Assembly: GCA_019418235.1 (NCBI GenBank)
Contig: DYCH01000077.1
Location: 33,906 to 46,088, forward strand
Length of the DNA stretch: 12,183 bases
DNA from: Sutterella sp.
GTDB lineage: Bacteria; Pseudomonadota; Gammaproteobacteria; Burkholderiales; Burkholderiaceae_F
Direction of reading: 5' to 3'
Shown here: one piece after another, positions 1 through 5,390 of the stretch
How positions within the stretch are numbered: the stretch's first letter is position 1
Layout of the letters: every line of letters starts with the position of its first letter
The notes under the pieces: generated by a model
What the model saw: the letters and a program-made list of their open reading frames with translations, nothing else
The model's database searches: none
What the model was told of the DNA's origin: nothing
Made by a program: the position numbers and the translations under genes

Positions 1-16
1 GATGAGAAAAGTGTTT

Positions 17-95
17 GATTATCTATCGGAAAAAGTCTGATTATCTATCGGGAAAAAGTTGGATTATCTCTTAGAAAAAAGTCGGATTATCTCTG
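17..95. repeat. Degenerate 22-23 bp tandem repeat, about 3.5 copies
   Basis: The word GATTATC recurs at 17-23, 39-45, 62-68 and 85-91, at spacings of 22, 23 and 23 bp. Each copy continues as a variant of TATCGGAAAAAGTCT. A 23-bp period is not a multiple of three, so a read-through translation would cycle through all three frames. The plus frame that opens with ATG at position 2 stops at 38-40, so I see no intact gene here. It may be the decayed 3' end of a gene lying to the left of the window, or an intergenic variable-number repeat. Its function is unknown. Confidence 0.75.
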
Positions 96-134
96 TAAGT
101 AATTGAAATTTCTATGATTTTTACATGAATATTT

Positions 135-151
135 TGCTTAACATTTAAGCA
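135..151. promoter_or_regulatory. Perfect 7-3-7 inverted repeat upstream of ahpC
   Basis: TGCTTAA (135-141) and TTAAGCA (145-151) are exact inverted copies around CAT. The site lies about 130 bp upstream of the ahpC start in an AT-rich leader with no gene. It has the size and symmetry of a dimeric repressor or activator site, but I do not recognise it as the OxyR consensus. It could also be a chance palindrome in AT-rich DNA. Confidence 0.35.
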
Positions 152-184
152 GATTTTACACCTCTAACAACCTGACATTCCTCG

Positions 185-217
185 ATACAAATGAGAGCGA
201 CTCTCAAATACAAATGA
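185..217. promoter_or_regulatory. Fur-like operator flanked by direct repeats, ahpC control region
   Basis: TGAGAG-CGA-CTCTCA (192-206) is a perfect 6-3-6 inverted repeat. Its outer bases, TGAGA and TCTCA, match the perfect Fur box found further right at 967-981. A 10-bp direct repeat ATACAAATGA at 185-194 and 208-217 overlaps the left edge and flanks the right. The site lies 77-91 bp upstream of the ahpC start, so it is well placed to control that gene. Fur or a Fur-family peroxide sensor is the natural candidate, but the central bases depart from the Fur consensus. I could not assign a convincing -35/-10 pair. Confidence 0.4.
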
Positions 218-244
218 TGTTAAAGTGTCTGCACACTGATTGAA

Positions 245-262
245 AAACCGACGTTTCGGTTT
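245..262 (+). promoter_or_regulatory. Leader hairpin before the ahpC ribosome binding site
   Basis: AAACCGA (245-251) and TCGGTTT (256-262) form a 7-bp stem with loop CGTT, ending 8 nt before the Shine-Dalgarno AAGGA (270-274), which is itself spaced 8 nt from the ATG. There is no U-run, so it is not a terminator. It may stabilise the mRNA 5' end. Confidence 0.35.
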
Positions 263-282
263 AAACAAAAAGGAATAATAAA

Positions 283-846
283 ATGGCTTTACTCAAAAAG
301 ACCCTCCTCCCCTTCAAGGCAACCGCCTTTCACAACGGTGACTTCGTTGACATCACGCAAGACGACCTTCTTGGCAAATGGTCCATCGTTTTCTTCTACC
401 CGGCAGACTTCACGTTTGTCTGCCCGACCGAGTTGCAAGACTTGGCCCTTAACTACGACGCCTTTAAGGCTCTTGGCGTTGAAATCTATGCCGTCTCTAC
501 CGATAGCCACTTCACGCACATGGCTTGGCACGAATCCAGCCCTGCCGTGGGTTTGGTGCAATTCCCGATGATTGGCGATCCGACGCTTACCTTAAGTCGC
601 AACTTTGGCGTCCTCATCGAAGAAGAAGGCATGGCCGAACGCGGCACGTTCGTCATTAACCCCAACGGTGAAGTCGTTGTTATGGAAGTGCACGACAGCG
701 GTATCGGTCGCGATGCTCAAGAACTTTTGCGTAAGGTTCAAGCTGCTCAATACACGGCTGCCAACCCTGGTGAAGCTTGCCCTGCCGCATGGCGTCCGGG
801 TCAAAAGGCCATGAAGATGACCAATGACTTGATCGGTAAAATTTAA
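283..846 (+). CDS. ahpC: Alkyl hydroperoxide reductase subunit C (2-Cys peroxiredoxin)
   Basis: Cytoplasmic typical 2-Cys peroxiredoxin that reduces hydrogen peroxide, organic hydroperoxides and peroxynitrite. The 187-residue length equals that of the enterobacterial AhpC. The peroxidatic cysteine is C47 in the motif FVCPTE, preceded by FFYPADFTF. The resolving cysteine is C166 in GEACPAAW. The C-terminal tail with GKI, typical of the peroxide-sensitive AhpC class, is complete. The start is fixed by AAGGA 8 nt upstream. No ahpF follows: the gene is monocistronic and closed by a terminator, so its electron donor (AhpF elsewhere, or a thioredoxin-like protein) is not visible here. The upstream inverted repeats suggest iron or peroxide control. 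Family assignment is essentially certain. Confidence 0.97.
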   Translation: MALLKKTLLPFKATAFHNGDFVDITQDDLLGKWSIVFFYPADFTFVCPTELQDLALNYDAFKALGVEIYAVSTDSHFTHMAWHESSPAVGLVQFPMIGDPTLTLSRNFGVLIEEEGMAERGTFVINPNGEVVVMEVHDSGIGRDAQELLRKVQAAQYTAANPGEACPAAWRPGQKAMKMTNDLIGKI

Positions 847-867
847 GCAGGTTCAGTCTGAGAAATG

Positions 868-903
868 ACCGCCGAAGGAGAAATCTTTCGGCGGTTTTGT
901 TTT
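868..903 (+). terminator. Rho-independent terminator of ahpC
   Basis: ACCGCCGAA (868-876) pairs with TTCGGCGGT (887-895) as a 9-bp stem with a 10-nt loop, followed by TTTGTTTT. It begins 22 nt after the ahpC stop codon. Confidence 0.9.
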
Positions 904-959
904 GAGACTCTTTTGAAACACTCCGTTACGAGAATCTGCAAAGAAAACAACAAAATAGC

Positions 960-988
960 TTGCAATTGAGAATTATTCTCATTAATAT
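960..988 (+). promoter_or_regulatory. Promoter with a perfect Fur box in its spacer
   Basis: A -35 element TTGCAA (960-965), a 17-bp spacer and a -10 element TAATAT (983-988) form a good sigma-70 promoter. The spacer is filled by TGAGAAT-T-ATTCTCA (967-981), a perfect 7-1-7 palindrome of the classical Fur-box type, so Fur binding would block RNA polymerase directly. The predicted transcription start is near 995. No iron gene lies immediately downstream; the transcript instead covers the RNA unit described next. Box and promoter are seen in the sequence; repression by Fur-Fe(II) follows from what is known of such sites. Confidence 0.75.
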
Positions 989-994
989 ACTACT

Positions 995-1233
995 AACCAT
1001 GATACTTCGTAAGGTTCGCTAAAGAATTCTTCGGTAAATTGCTAAGTATCAAAAAGAAGTTTGAGCTAGCTTCTAAAACGATAGGGCCTAAAGGGGTGGA
1101 ACTAACGTTGAAGAAGTTTTCTCCCAGCTCAAGGGTGACGATAAACTTTTCTCCTTGGTTTATCGAATCTCTCAGTCCTACAAAGACTTCTTGGTCCAAC
1201 GAAAAAGAGGCGTTCACCAGCGCCTCTTTTTTT
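995..1233 (+). ncRNA. Candidate Fur-repressed small RNA (RyhB-like in logic)
   Basis: A unit of about 240 nt begins at the Fur-boxed promoter and ends in a strong terminator. It holds no credible gene: the only AUG near the start gives a 7-residue peptide with no ribosome binding site, and the longer open frame (TTG at 1039) has no Shine-Dalgarno and runs through the terminator. Visible structure supports RNA: GATACTT (1001-1007) pairs with AAGTATC (1044-1050), and CGATAAAC (1139-1146) pairs with GTTTATCG (1158-1165), exposing an 11-nt loop TTTTCTCCTTG. TTTTCTCC also occurs at 1117-1124. Such CUCC segments are complementary to Shine-Dalgarno sequences. By analogy with RyhB, PrrF and NrrF it would repress iron-using proteins when iron is scarce. 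No sequence similarity to those RNAs is claimed. An alternative is a short unrecognised mRNA. Confidence 0.55.
1202..1233. terminator. Bidirectional terminator, small RNA (+) and ATPase gene (-)
   Basis: AAAAAGAGGCG (1202-1212) and CGCCTCTTTTT (1221-1231) form an 11-bp stem with loop TTCACCAG, followed by further T residues on the plus strand. The A-rich left arm gives a U-run on the minus strand too. It lies between the small RNA and the ATPase stop codon, only 2 nt from the latter, so it can end both convergent transcripts. Confidence 0.85.
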
Positions 1234-1235
1234 GA

Positions 1236-2642
1236 TTAGTTCTCAGCCGCTTCATCCAAAAATGGCAATACACCGTCTGCCGACAACTCTTTTAGCGACA
1301 AAGCTAGTGTCTCCTGTTTGTAAGAAGCATACTCAGGGTTAAAGGTCAAAAACGCCTCCACTTTCTTCTTTAGCGTATTCAAATCAATTTTGTCCTCATT
1401 ACGCTTAACTTCGGCAAAAACAATGCGTTTATGGACAGTATTGACTGCAACCAAGTCAATCTCGTTTTCACCGTTTTTATCCCACCATGGGCCAACATCG
1501 GTAAAAATCCCAAGATTTCTGAAGTGACGGCGGTACAGTCGCTCCAAAATTCGCCCAGACCAGGTTGGGTATCCACTCTTGATCAATTCTTGCAACGCCA
1601 TCGTTTTATCGGACTGGAGCATTTTGAGATTAGGGAGACAGAATGTGTACCAAAAATCCAATAGTTCATCCGTCAACTCGTAACGAACACGCTTTCTCTT
1701 CGCACCATTTTTTCCGAGTGGCTCAACCTTCTCAATTAAGCCATACATATTTTCCAATTGGTGCAAGTGCCCAGATATATCCACATCAAACAAGGACGCA
1801 AGTTCAGAGCGCTTACATCGACCTTGAGAAATCGCCATCAGGATTTCATTCATCCGAGAAGCATTACCCTTAAACTCTGCTGCAATCATGAGTTGTGCCT
1901 CTGAAATCAACCCAGAATTAAACAACAAAGATTGATTGAGCATCTCATCAAATGTTAATGCACCTGTAGCCAAAAACGACTTCACATAATGCGCAACGCC
2001 GCCGGTAAAGGCGTATAGCGACAACAAATCTTCGCCTGTGAAATCTTTCTTATGATCTGACAAGATTGTTTTTAATAATTGGGGTAAAAATGGCATCAAG
2101 CGTATAAATGCGCTTTCTCTGGCAAAAAGAGGGGCCTTTCCATTTTCAAAAATATCTCTCATGCTACTTGCCACAGATCCGCAAGTTACGATCAAGATTT
2201 TTGATTTTTGATGTTGACGATCCCACAACCTTTGCAATGTATCAAAAACGGTCGGATCAACCACATTAAAGTTTTGGAATTCATCCAACACTAGCGTTAT
2301 CGGACGACGTTCGGCTTCTTTAAAAATGAGGGCGAAAGCGTCTTCGTAGCTGGAGATCGCTAAGGGATAAGGAATCTCCAGCGCCTTTTGAATTTCATGA
2401 ACAAAGTCCGTCAAATTCGAATTGGCCAACTGTGAAGCAACGTAAATAGAAATTGTTGGCATCTCGATGCTATCGGACAACGCTTCTTCAATTAGACGCG
2501 TTTTTCCAATACGCCTTCTTCCCGTTACGACGACAAATCGACTGATTCCACGTTCAAAAACATCTTCTTGAAATTTTTTCAATAGTTGTAATTCTCGCTC
2601 TCGGCCGTAAAAACGATTGATATTTACTGATGAAAAGACCAT
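1236..2642 (-). CDS. AAA-family ATPase with C-terminal DUF234 nuclease-like domain
   Basis: P-loop ATPase of the archaeal-type ATPase family (Pfam ATPase_2) joined to a DUF234 domain, 468 residues from the chosen start. Walker A is GRRRIGKT (41-48). Walker B is ITLVLDEF, with D120 and E121. A winged-helix-like middle section lies around 270-340. The C-terminal part has NEIDLVAV (D396) and FAEVKR (E411, K413), the D...ExK pattern of the PD-(D/E)xK nuclease fold. Four Met codons compete for the start. I chose the one at 2642 because GGAG lies 9 nt upstream; an ATG at 2666 would add eight residues but has no ribosome binding site. Members are common in archaea and gut bacteria, and their role is not established; nucleic-acid processing is only inferred. 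It is a single gene with an AT-rich, palindrome-rich upstream region, which suggests an accessory, possibly transferred, unit. Confidence 0.88.
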   Translation of the reverse strand: MVFSSVNINRFYGRERELQLLKKFQEDVFERGISRFVVVTGRRRIGKTRLIEEALSDSIEMPTISIYVASQLANSNLTDFVHEIQKALEIPYPLAISSYEDAFALIFKEAERRPITLVLDEFQNFNVVDPTVFDTLQRLWDRQHQKSKILIVTCGSVASSMRDIFENGKAPLFARESAFIRLMPFLPQLLKTILSDHKKDFTGEDLLSLYAFTGGVAHYVKSFLATGALTFDEMLNQSLLFNSGLISEAQLMIAAEFKGNASRMNEILMAISQGRCKRSELASLFDVDISGHLHQLENMYGLIEKVEPLGKNGAKRKRVRYELTDELLDFWYTFCLPNLKMLQSDKTMALQELIKSGYPTWSGRILERLYRRHFRNLGIFTDVGPWWDKNGENEIDLVAVNTVHKRIVFAEVKRNEDKIDLNTLKKKVEAFLTFNPEYASYKQETLALSLKELSADGVLPFLDEAAEN

Positions 2643-2687
2643 TTCTCGCATCTCCATTTTGCACATGCTTTAGAGTATACGTGGAAA

Positions 2688-2740
2688 TAACCTTACCATC
2701 AATAAGCTTATTACCAATAAGCTTATTTTCTATAAGGTTA
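2688..2740. repeat. Twin 12-bp palindromes inside an 8-bp inverted repeat
   Basis: The palindrome AATAAGCTTATT occurs at 2701-2712 and 2716-2727, centre to centre 15 bp apart. TAACCTTA (2688-2695) and TAAGGTTA (2733-2740) are exact inverted copies that bracket the pair. The block lies 46 bp upstream of the preferred ATPase start, where an operator would be expected. Autoregulation is a guess; no adjacent regulator gene is seen. Confidence 0.6.
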
Positions 2741-2777
2741 AAAATTTGAGGTAACCAATGACAAAATCGTCTACATA

Positions 2778-2812
2778 AATGGTATCAATGGTATCACTCG
2801 ATTGATACCATT
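2778..2812. repeat. GGTATCA hairpin, copy 1
   Basis: GGTATCA stands at 2781-2787 and again at 2790-2796 (9-bp period), followed by the inverted copy TGATACC (2803-2809). AATGGTATCA (2787-2796) and TGATACCATT (2803-2812) form a perfect 10-bp stem with loop CTCGAT. There is no U-run, so it is not an intrinsic terminator. A second, longer version lies about 110 bp to the right. Confidence 0.65.
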
Positions 2813-2900
2813 CTCTGTCAACTATCCATCGAAAAGATTTTAGTAAATTCTATTTATTTTCAATATGTTATAAATTAGTCATTACATTCAAAATATTCAA

Positions 2901-2946
2901 AAATGGTATCAATAGTATCACCCAATTGATACCATTGATACCATTT
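2901..2946. repeat. GGTATCA hairpin, copy 2 (20-bp arms)
   Basis: Arms 2901-2920 and 2927-2946 are inverted copies over 20 bp with one mismatch (A at 2914), around a 6-nt loop CCCAAT. Each arm has two 9-bp-spaced units of the GGTATCA type, one of them altered to AGTATCA. The loop length equals that of copy 1, so both derive from one ancestral element or serve one binding protein. It lies just beyond the terminator of the peptidase cassette. Confidence 0.7.
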
Positions 2947-2955
2947 CAAACGCCC

Positions 2956-2990
2956 AACAAAAACCGCCAACGAGTCTCCCCGTCAGCGGT
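2956..2990 (-). terminator. Terminator of the M20 peptidase cassette
   Basis: On the minus strand ACCGCTGACG (2990-2981) pairs with CGTTGGCGGT (2972-2963) over 10 bp with two G-U pairs, followed by TTTTGTTG. It starts 27 nt after the stop codon of the small lid-domain gene. Confidence 0.8.
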
Positions 2991-3017
2991 CTTAGTCACT
3001 ACTTAAAGTTGAGTCGC

Positions 3018-3443
3018 TTACTTGATCGTGTAGCGAACATGAGCAGGCACACCACCCGTCATATCGCCTTCTTTCACACCGCGGAAGTCATTTTCAGCCT
3101 TCACGCCAGCAGCAACAGCCGCATCCACCTTCTTCTTTAACGCTTCCATTTCCTTGGCATCTTTAGCCTTTAAAGATACTTTGAAATGACCGTCTTGAGC
3201 GATGGAGTTAACCGAGTTACCACCGTTTAAGGCAGAAACCACGCATTGCTTTTGCGACGGAATGGCTTTTTCAATTTCCATAATCGCACGAGCCGAAGCG
3301 TGAACCGCATTGGTGCGACCGTAAGCCCCGTTACTGTGACCGCCGGGACCAGCGATATCAACCGTTAAAACGCTAGAGACTTCAGCCATTGCAACGCCGG
3401 CAGCCAAAGAACCCAACAAAGCCACTAATAATTTTGCTTTCAT
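3018..3443 (-). CDS. Exported stand-alone M20 peptidase lid (dimerisation) domain
   Basis: The 141-residue protein starts with a clear signal peptide (KAKLL, a hydrophobic core, then AMA before E21). The mature part is almost only an M20 dimerisation (lid) domain. It has a beta strand VLTVDIAGPGGHS with G35-H36-S37, a helix YGRTNAVHASARAIMEIEKA, then NGGNSVNSI (73-81) and a strand HFKVSLKA, matching the family's G-H-S and GG-x-x-x-N signatures. No catalytic domain is present: there are no GHxD or EEG motifs. The gene follows the full M20 peptidase by 26 bp with its own AAAGGAG, so the two are surely cotranscribed. Of the two adjacent ATGs I chose the second because its spacing is 6 nt rather than 3. 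Its role is not known; I infer partnering with the upstream enzyme. A decayed peptidase remnant is the alternative, but the signal peptide and ribosome binding site argue against that. Confidence 0.8.
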   Translation of the reverse strand: MKAKLLVALLGSLAAGVAMAEVSSVLTVDIAGPGGHSNGAYGRTNAVHASARAIMEIEKAIPSQKQCVVSALNGGNSVNSIAQDGHFKVSLKAKDAKEMEALKKKVDAAVAAGVKAENDFRGVKEGDMTGGVPAHVRYTIK

Positions 3444-3469
3444 CATGAACTCCTTTCCATGGCGTACAA

Positions 3470-5170
3470 TTAATACATATCTTCAGTCGTACGGTTACCC
3501 ATATCGGCTGCGGTCGGTGCAATCACCTTGCCGGAACTCGTGTGGTAACCAGCTGCCGTCAAGCCCATCAACACCATACGGAAGATGCGCTTACCTTCAG
3601 CAACGGCATCACCCGGGATACCCCATTCGTTAAAGGAGTGACCACCACCGCTAACAGCAGGCGTATGAACGTTAAAGTTCACGGTCGGCACACCTACGGC
3701 TGCCGGCACGTTGTCGTTTAAGCTAGCAGCGCGCGTGGGCAATTCCTTAATGATGTCGGTACCCACCGTGTGAGCGCTTTGCCAATAGATTTGAGAGGCG
3801 ATGTCGTTATAGTGCGGACGTTGATAAGCCGGGCGATCGCCAAACCATACCAATTCCATCGACACGGCATCCTTGTCACCGGTCTTACGACCGTACTTGG
3901 CATTTTCTTCGTCCAAGGCGGCCTTAAAGGTCGGCTCGATTTGAGCACGAATGGCACTCAAAGGTCCTTGCGTGGGCGAGCGCATATCAACCATCAACGT
4001 GCAAGAACGAGAACGTTCACCGGGCTTGGCATCATCGCAACGAGACACACCAACCGTATAGGTCGTGCGTTCAGCCTTCTTATCCAAGTCCCAAGGCGAC
4101 TTCACGTCAGCAATCTTGGCAATCGAACGGTTCATGGCCATCAAAGCGCTCGGGGCTTCTGCACCGCCTTGCTTGTAGCCTGCGGGTTCCGTGTACTTAA
4201 TTTCAAAGCGATAGCTACCCAAGTAATTCATAATGCCCGAGCCCGGGCGAGTGGAGTCAGCACCAAAGTTGGCAACGAAATTCAAAGCATTGTTACCCTT
4301 ACCCGTATCTTGGTTGTAGCCATAGAGCTGCTTCATGCCGTCCAAGTTACCCTTACCTTCTTCACCGGCTGTACCGCAAACCCAAATGTCATAGACGGGT
4401 TTGATGTTGTACTTCTTCATCATGATGGCGGCGGTCAACACGGACGTTGTGTTACCCATGGCATCACCAAAGCCCGGCACATAGATACGATAACCACCCT
4501 TAGCCTTGGCTTCGGCTTCATCAGCGTAGCGAACATAGGCTTTCTTGTAGTTCGCATCTTGAATAATCCTGCCCTTCTTATCGAAATGCACTTCATCTTT
4601 CAAAGCAGCTAAAGCAGCAGGCGTAGCCACAATCGGTTCAGTTGCTTTTTGCAATTTCACGGGCATATAGGGACGTTCAGCAGGCGGCAACTCAGCCGGG
4701 TTCACCGTATCGATGTGACCTTCTAACAAGACTTTCGGGTATTGACCCTTATAGGTCTTAGCACCCTTTTGTTGAGAGTAGCTGCCGGGGAAGCGAACGC
4801 AGACGTTATAAACGGGTTTGCCGTCCACAATCTGAATACCGGCGCCCTTAATCACACCGTCTTTATCGGCCATGACGTCTTTCTTATCAAAGCCCCATTC
4901 TTCGACCATACGACGAGCAATTTCTTGTTGACGACGCATTTCAAAGCGAGAAGGTGATGCAATACGAGCCAATTCCATATGCGTATTGAAACGGAATTGT
5001 GCATTTTCCTTGCTCGTTAACTCCTTGAGCATCTTTTGCATCACAGGATCTTTATAAATCGCTTCAGCCGAGTTTTTAACGTCGCTTGAGACTTGCGGAA
5101 TGGCAGCTGCCATAGCAGCGCCCGCAAAAAGCGCTAACCCAACGGCGATCGCACAGCGTGATTGTTTCAT
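3470..5170 (-). CDS. Exported M20-family zinc metallopeptidase with divergent lid
   Basis: A secreted or periplasmic metallo-aminoacylase/peptidase of clan MH, 566 residues from the chosen start. The signal peptide is MKQSRCAIAVGLALFAGAAMA. All expected metal and catalytic residues are present: H152 and D154 in GHIDTV, bridging D236 in GFGDAMGN, catalytic E270 and ligand E271 in GEEG, D305 in GADS, H511 in GGGHSFNEW. The inserted lid (about 318-425) is unusual: EPAGYKQGG has Tyr where the family has the lid histidine, and the GG-x-x-x-N motif is absent. The start at 5170 follows AGGAGGAG and gives a proper signal peptide; the frame extends 22 codons upstream without one. It forms an operon with the exported lid-domain gene. 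The natural substrate cannot be read; a dipeptide, acyl-amino acid or carboxypeptidase substrate is typical of the family. Confidence 0.9.
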   Translation of the reverse strand: MKQSRCAIAVGLALFAGAAMAAAIPQVSSDVKNSAEAIYKDPVMQKMLKELTSKENAQFRFNTHMELARIASPSRFEMRRQQEIARRMVEEWGFDKKDVMADKDGVIKGAGIQIVDGKPVYNVCVRFPGSYSQQKGAKTYKGQYPKVLLEGHIDTVNPAELPPAERPYMPVKLQKATEPIVATPAALAALKDEVHFDKKGRIIQDANYKKAYVRYADEAEAKAKGGYRIYVPGFGDAMGNTTSVLTAAIMMKKYNIKPVYDIWVCGTAGEEGKGNLDGMKQLYGYNQDTGKGNNALNFVANFGADSTRPGSGIMNYLGSYRFEIKYTEPAGYKQGGAEAPSALMAMNRSIAKIADVKSPWDLDKKAERTTYTVGVSRCDDAKPGERSRSCTLMVDMRSPTQGPLSAIRAQIEPTFKAALDEENAKYGRKTGDKDAVSMELVWFGDRPAYQRPHYNDIASQIYWQSAHTVGTDIIKELPTRAASLNDNVPAAVGVPTVNFNVHTPAVSGGGHSFNEWGIPGDAVAEGKRIFRMVLMGLTAAGYHTSSGKVIAPTAADMGNRTTEDMY

Positions 5171-5390
5171 AAGCTTCTCCTCCTCACAGGAAATCAGCAA
5201 TACACAAATGCCTTTCATAACTCTAGAACGACCCATAAAAATAGGTAATTCGGATTAGTCCTTAGGTGTTTACCTGATGGCGAAGTTACAAAATTTTGGC
5301 ACCCTTACCCAGTGAAATCGTTGGCATTCTTTTGCCATTAGTGACACAATTTCCCACCTTAACTCCTAGGGTTTGTACGGAGACGTTGGG
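5171..5390. other. Divergent intergenic region, M20 cassette and lrgAB
   Basis: About 220 bp separate the divergent starts. The leftmost part holds the strong AGGAGGAG ribosome binding site of the M20 gene (minus strand). I could not find a good promoter for that gene. For lrgA there is a likely promoter at 5321-5350, and the sequence TTGGCA occurs twice (5296-5301 and 5321-5326), 25 bp apart. Confidence 0.55.
5321..5350 (+). promoter_or_regulatory. Probable lrgAB promoter with an overlapping inverted repeat
   Basis: The -35 element TTGGCA (5321-5326) and -10 CACAAT (5345-5350) are 18 bp apart. TGGCA (5322-5326) and TGCCA (5333-5337) form an inverted repeat over the -35 side, with the T-N11-A look of LysR-type sites. 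LysR-type regulators are known to control lrg/cid operons in other bacteria, but none is encoded in this window. Confidence 0.45.

Larger units (their letters stand above)
2643..2955. other. AT-rich, gene-free stretch rich in palindromes
   Basis: About 310 bp between the ATPase start and the terminator of the M20 cassette. I see no open frame with a start and ribosome binding site. Base composition is clearly more A+T-rich than the neighbouring genes. It carries twin HindIII-like palindromes nested in an inverted repeat (2688-2740) and two related GGTATCA hairpins (2778-2812 and 2901-2946), each listed separately. The rest (2741-2777, 2813-2900, 2947-2955) shows only A/T-rich sequence. It must include the promoter of the ATPase gene, which I could not place. 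Confidence 0.7.

Noticed and set aside
2..40. 12-codon plus-strand peptide MRKVFDYLSEKV
   Set aside because: It lies in the tandem repeat, the left context is missing and no ribosome binding site can be seen.
17..95. Possible CRISPR array in the tandem repeat
   Set aside because: Units are contiguous at 22-23 bp with no unique spacers, so this is a simple tandem repeat.
993..1217. Minus-strand GTG-start open frame of 74 codons opposite the small RNA candidate
   Set aside because: Its start and only possible ribosome binding site lie inside the terminator hairpin, and it sits downstream of the ATPase terminator. The Fur-boxed plus-strand promoter explains the region better. It has no recognisable domain.
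1039..1239. Plus-strand 66-codon frame starting with TTG
   Set aside because: It has no ribosome binding site, and the frame runs through the terminator hairpin, ending beyond the U-run.
2778..2946. GGTATCA hairpins as intrinsic terminators
   Set aside because: Neither stem is followed by a U-run, the stems are A+T-rich, and a standard terminator for the peptidase cassette already exists at 2956-2990.
2688..2946. Insertion sequence or its scar
   Set aside because: No transposase remnant and no target-site duplication could be seen; the palindromes differ from each other and do not bracket a gene.
3770..4612. Plus-strand 280-codon frame
   Set aside because: It is antisense to the catalytic region of the M20 peptidase, whose motifs are intact. 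The low-complexity composition is that of a shadow frame.
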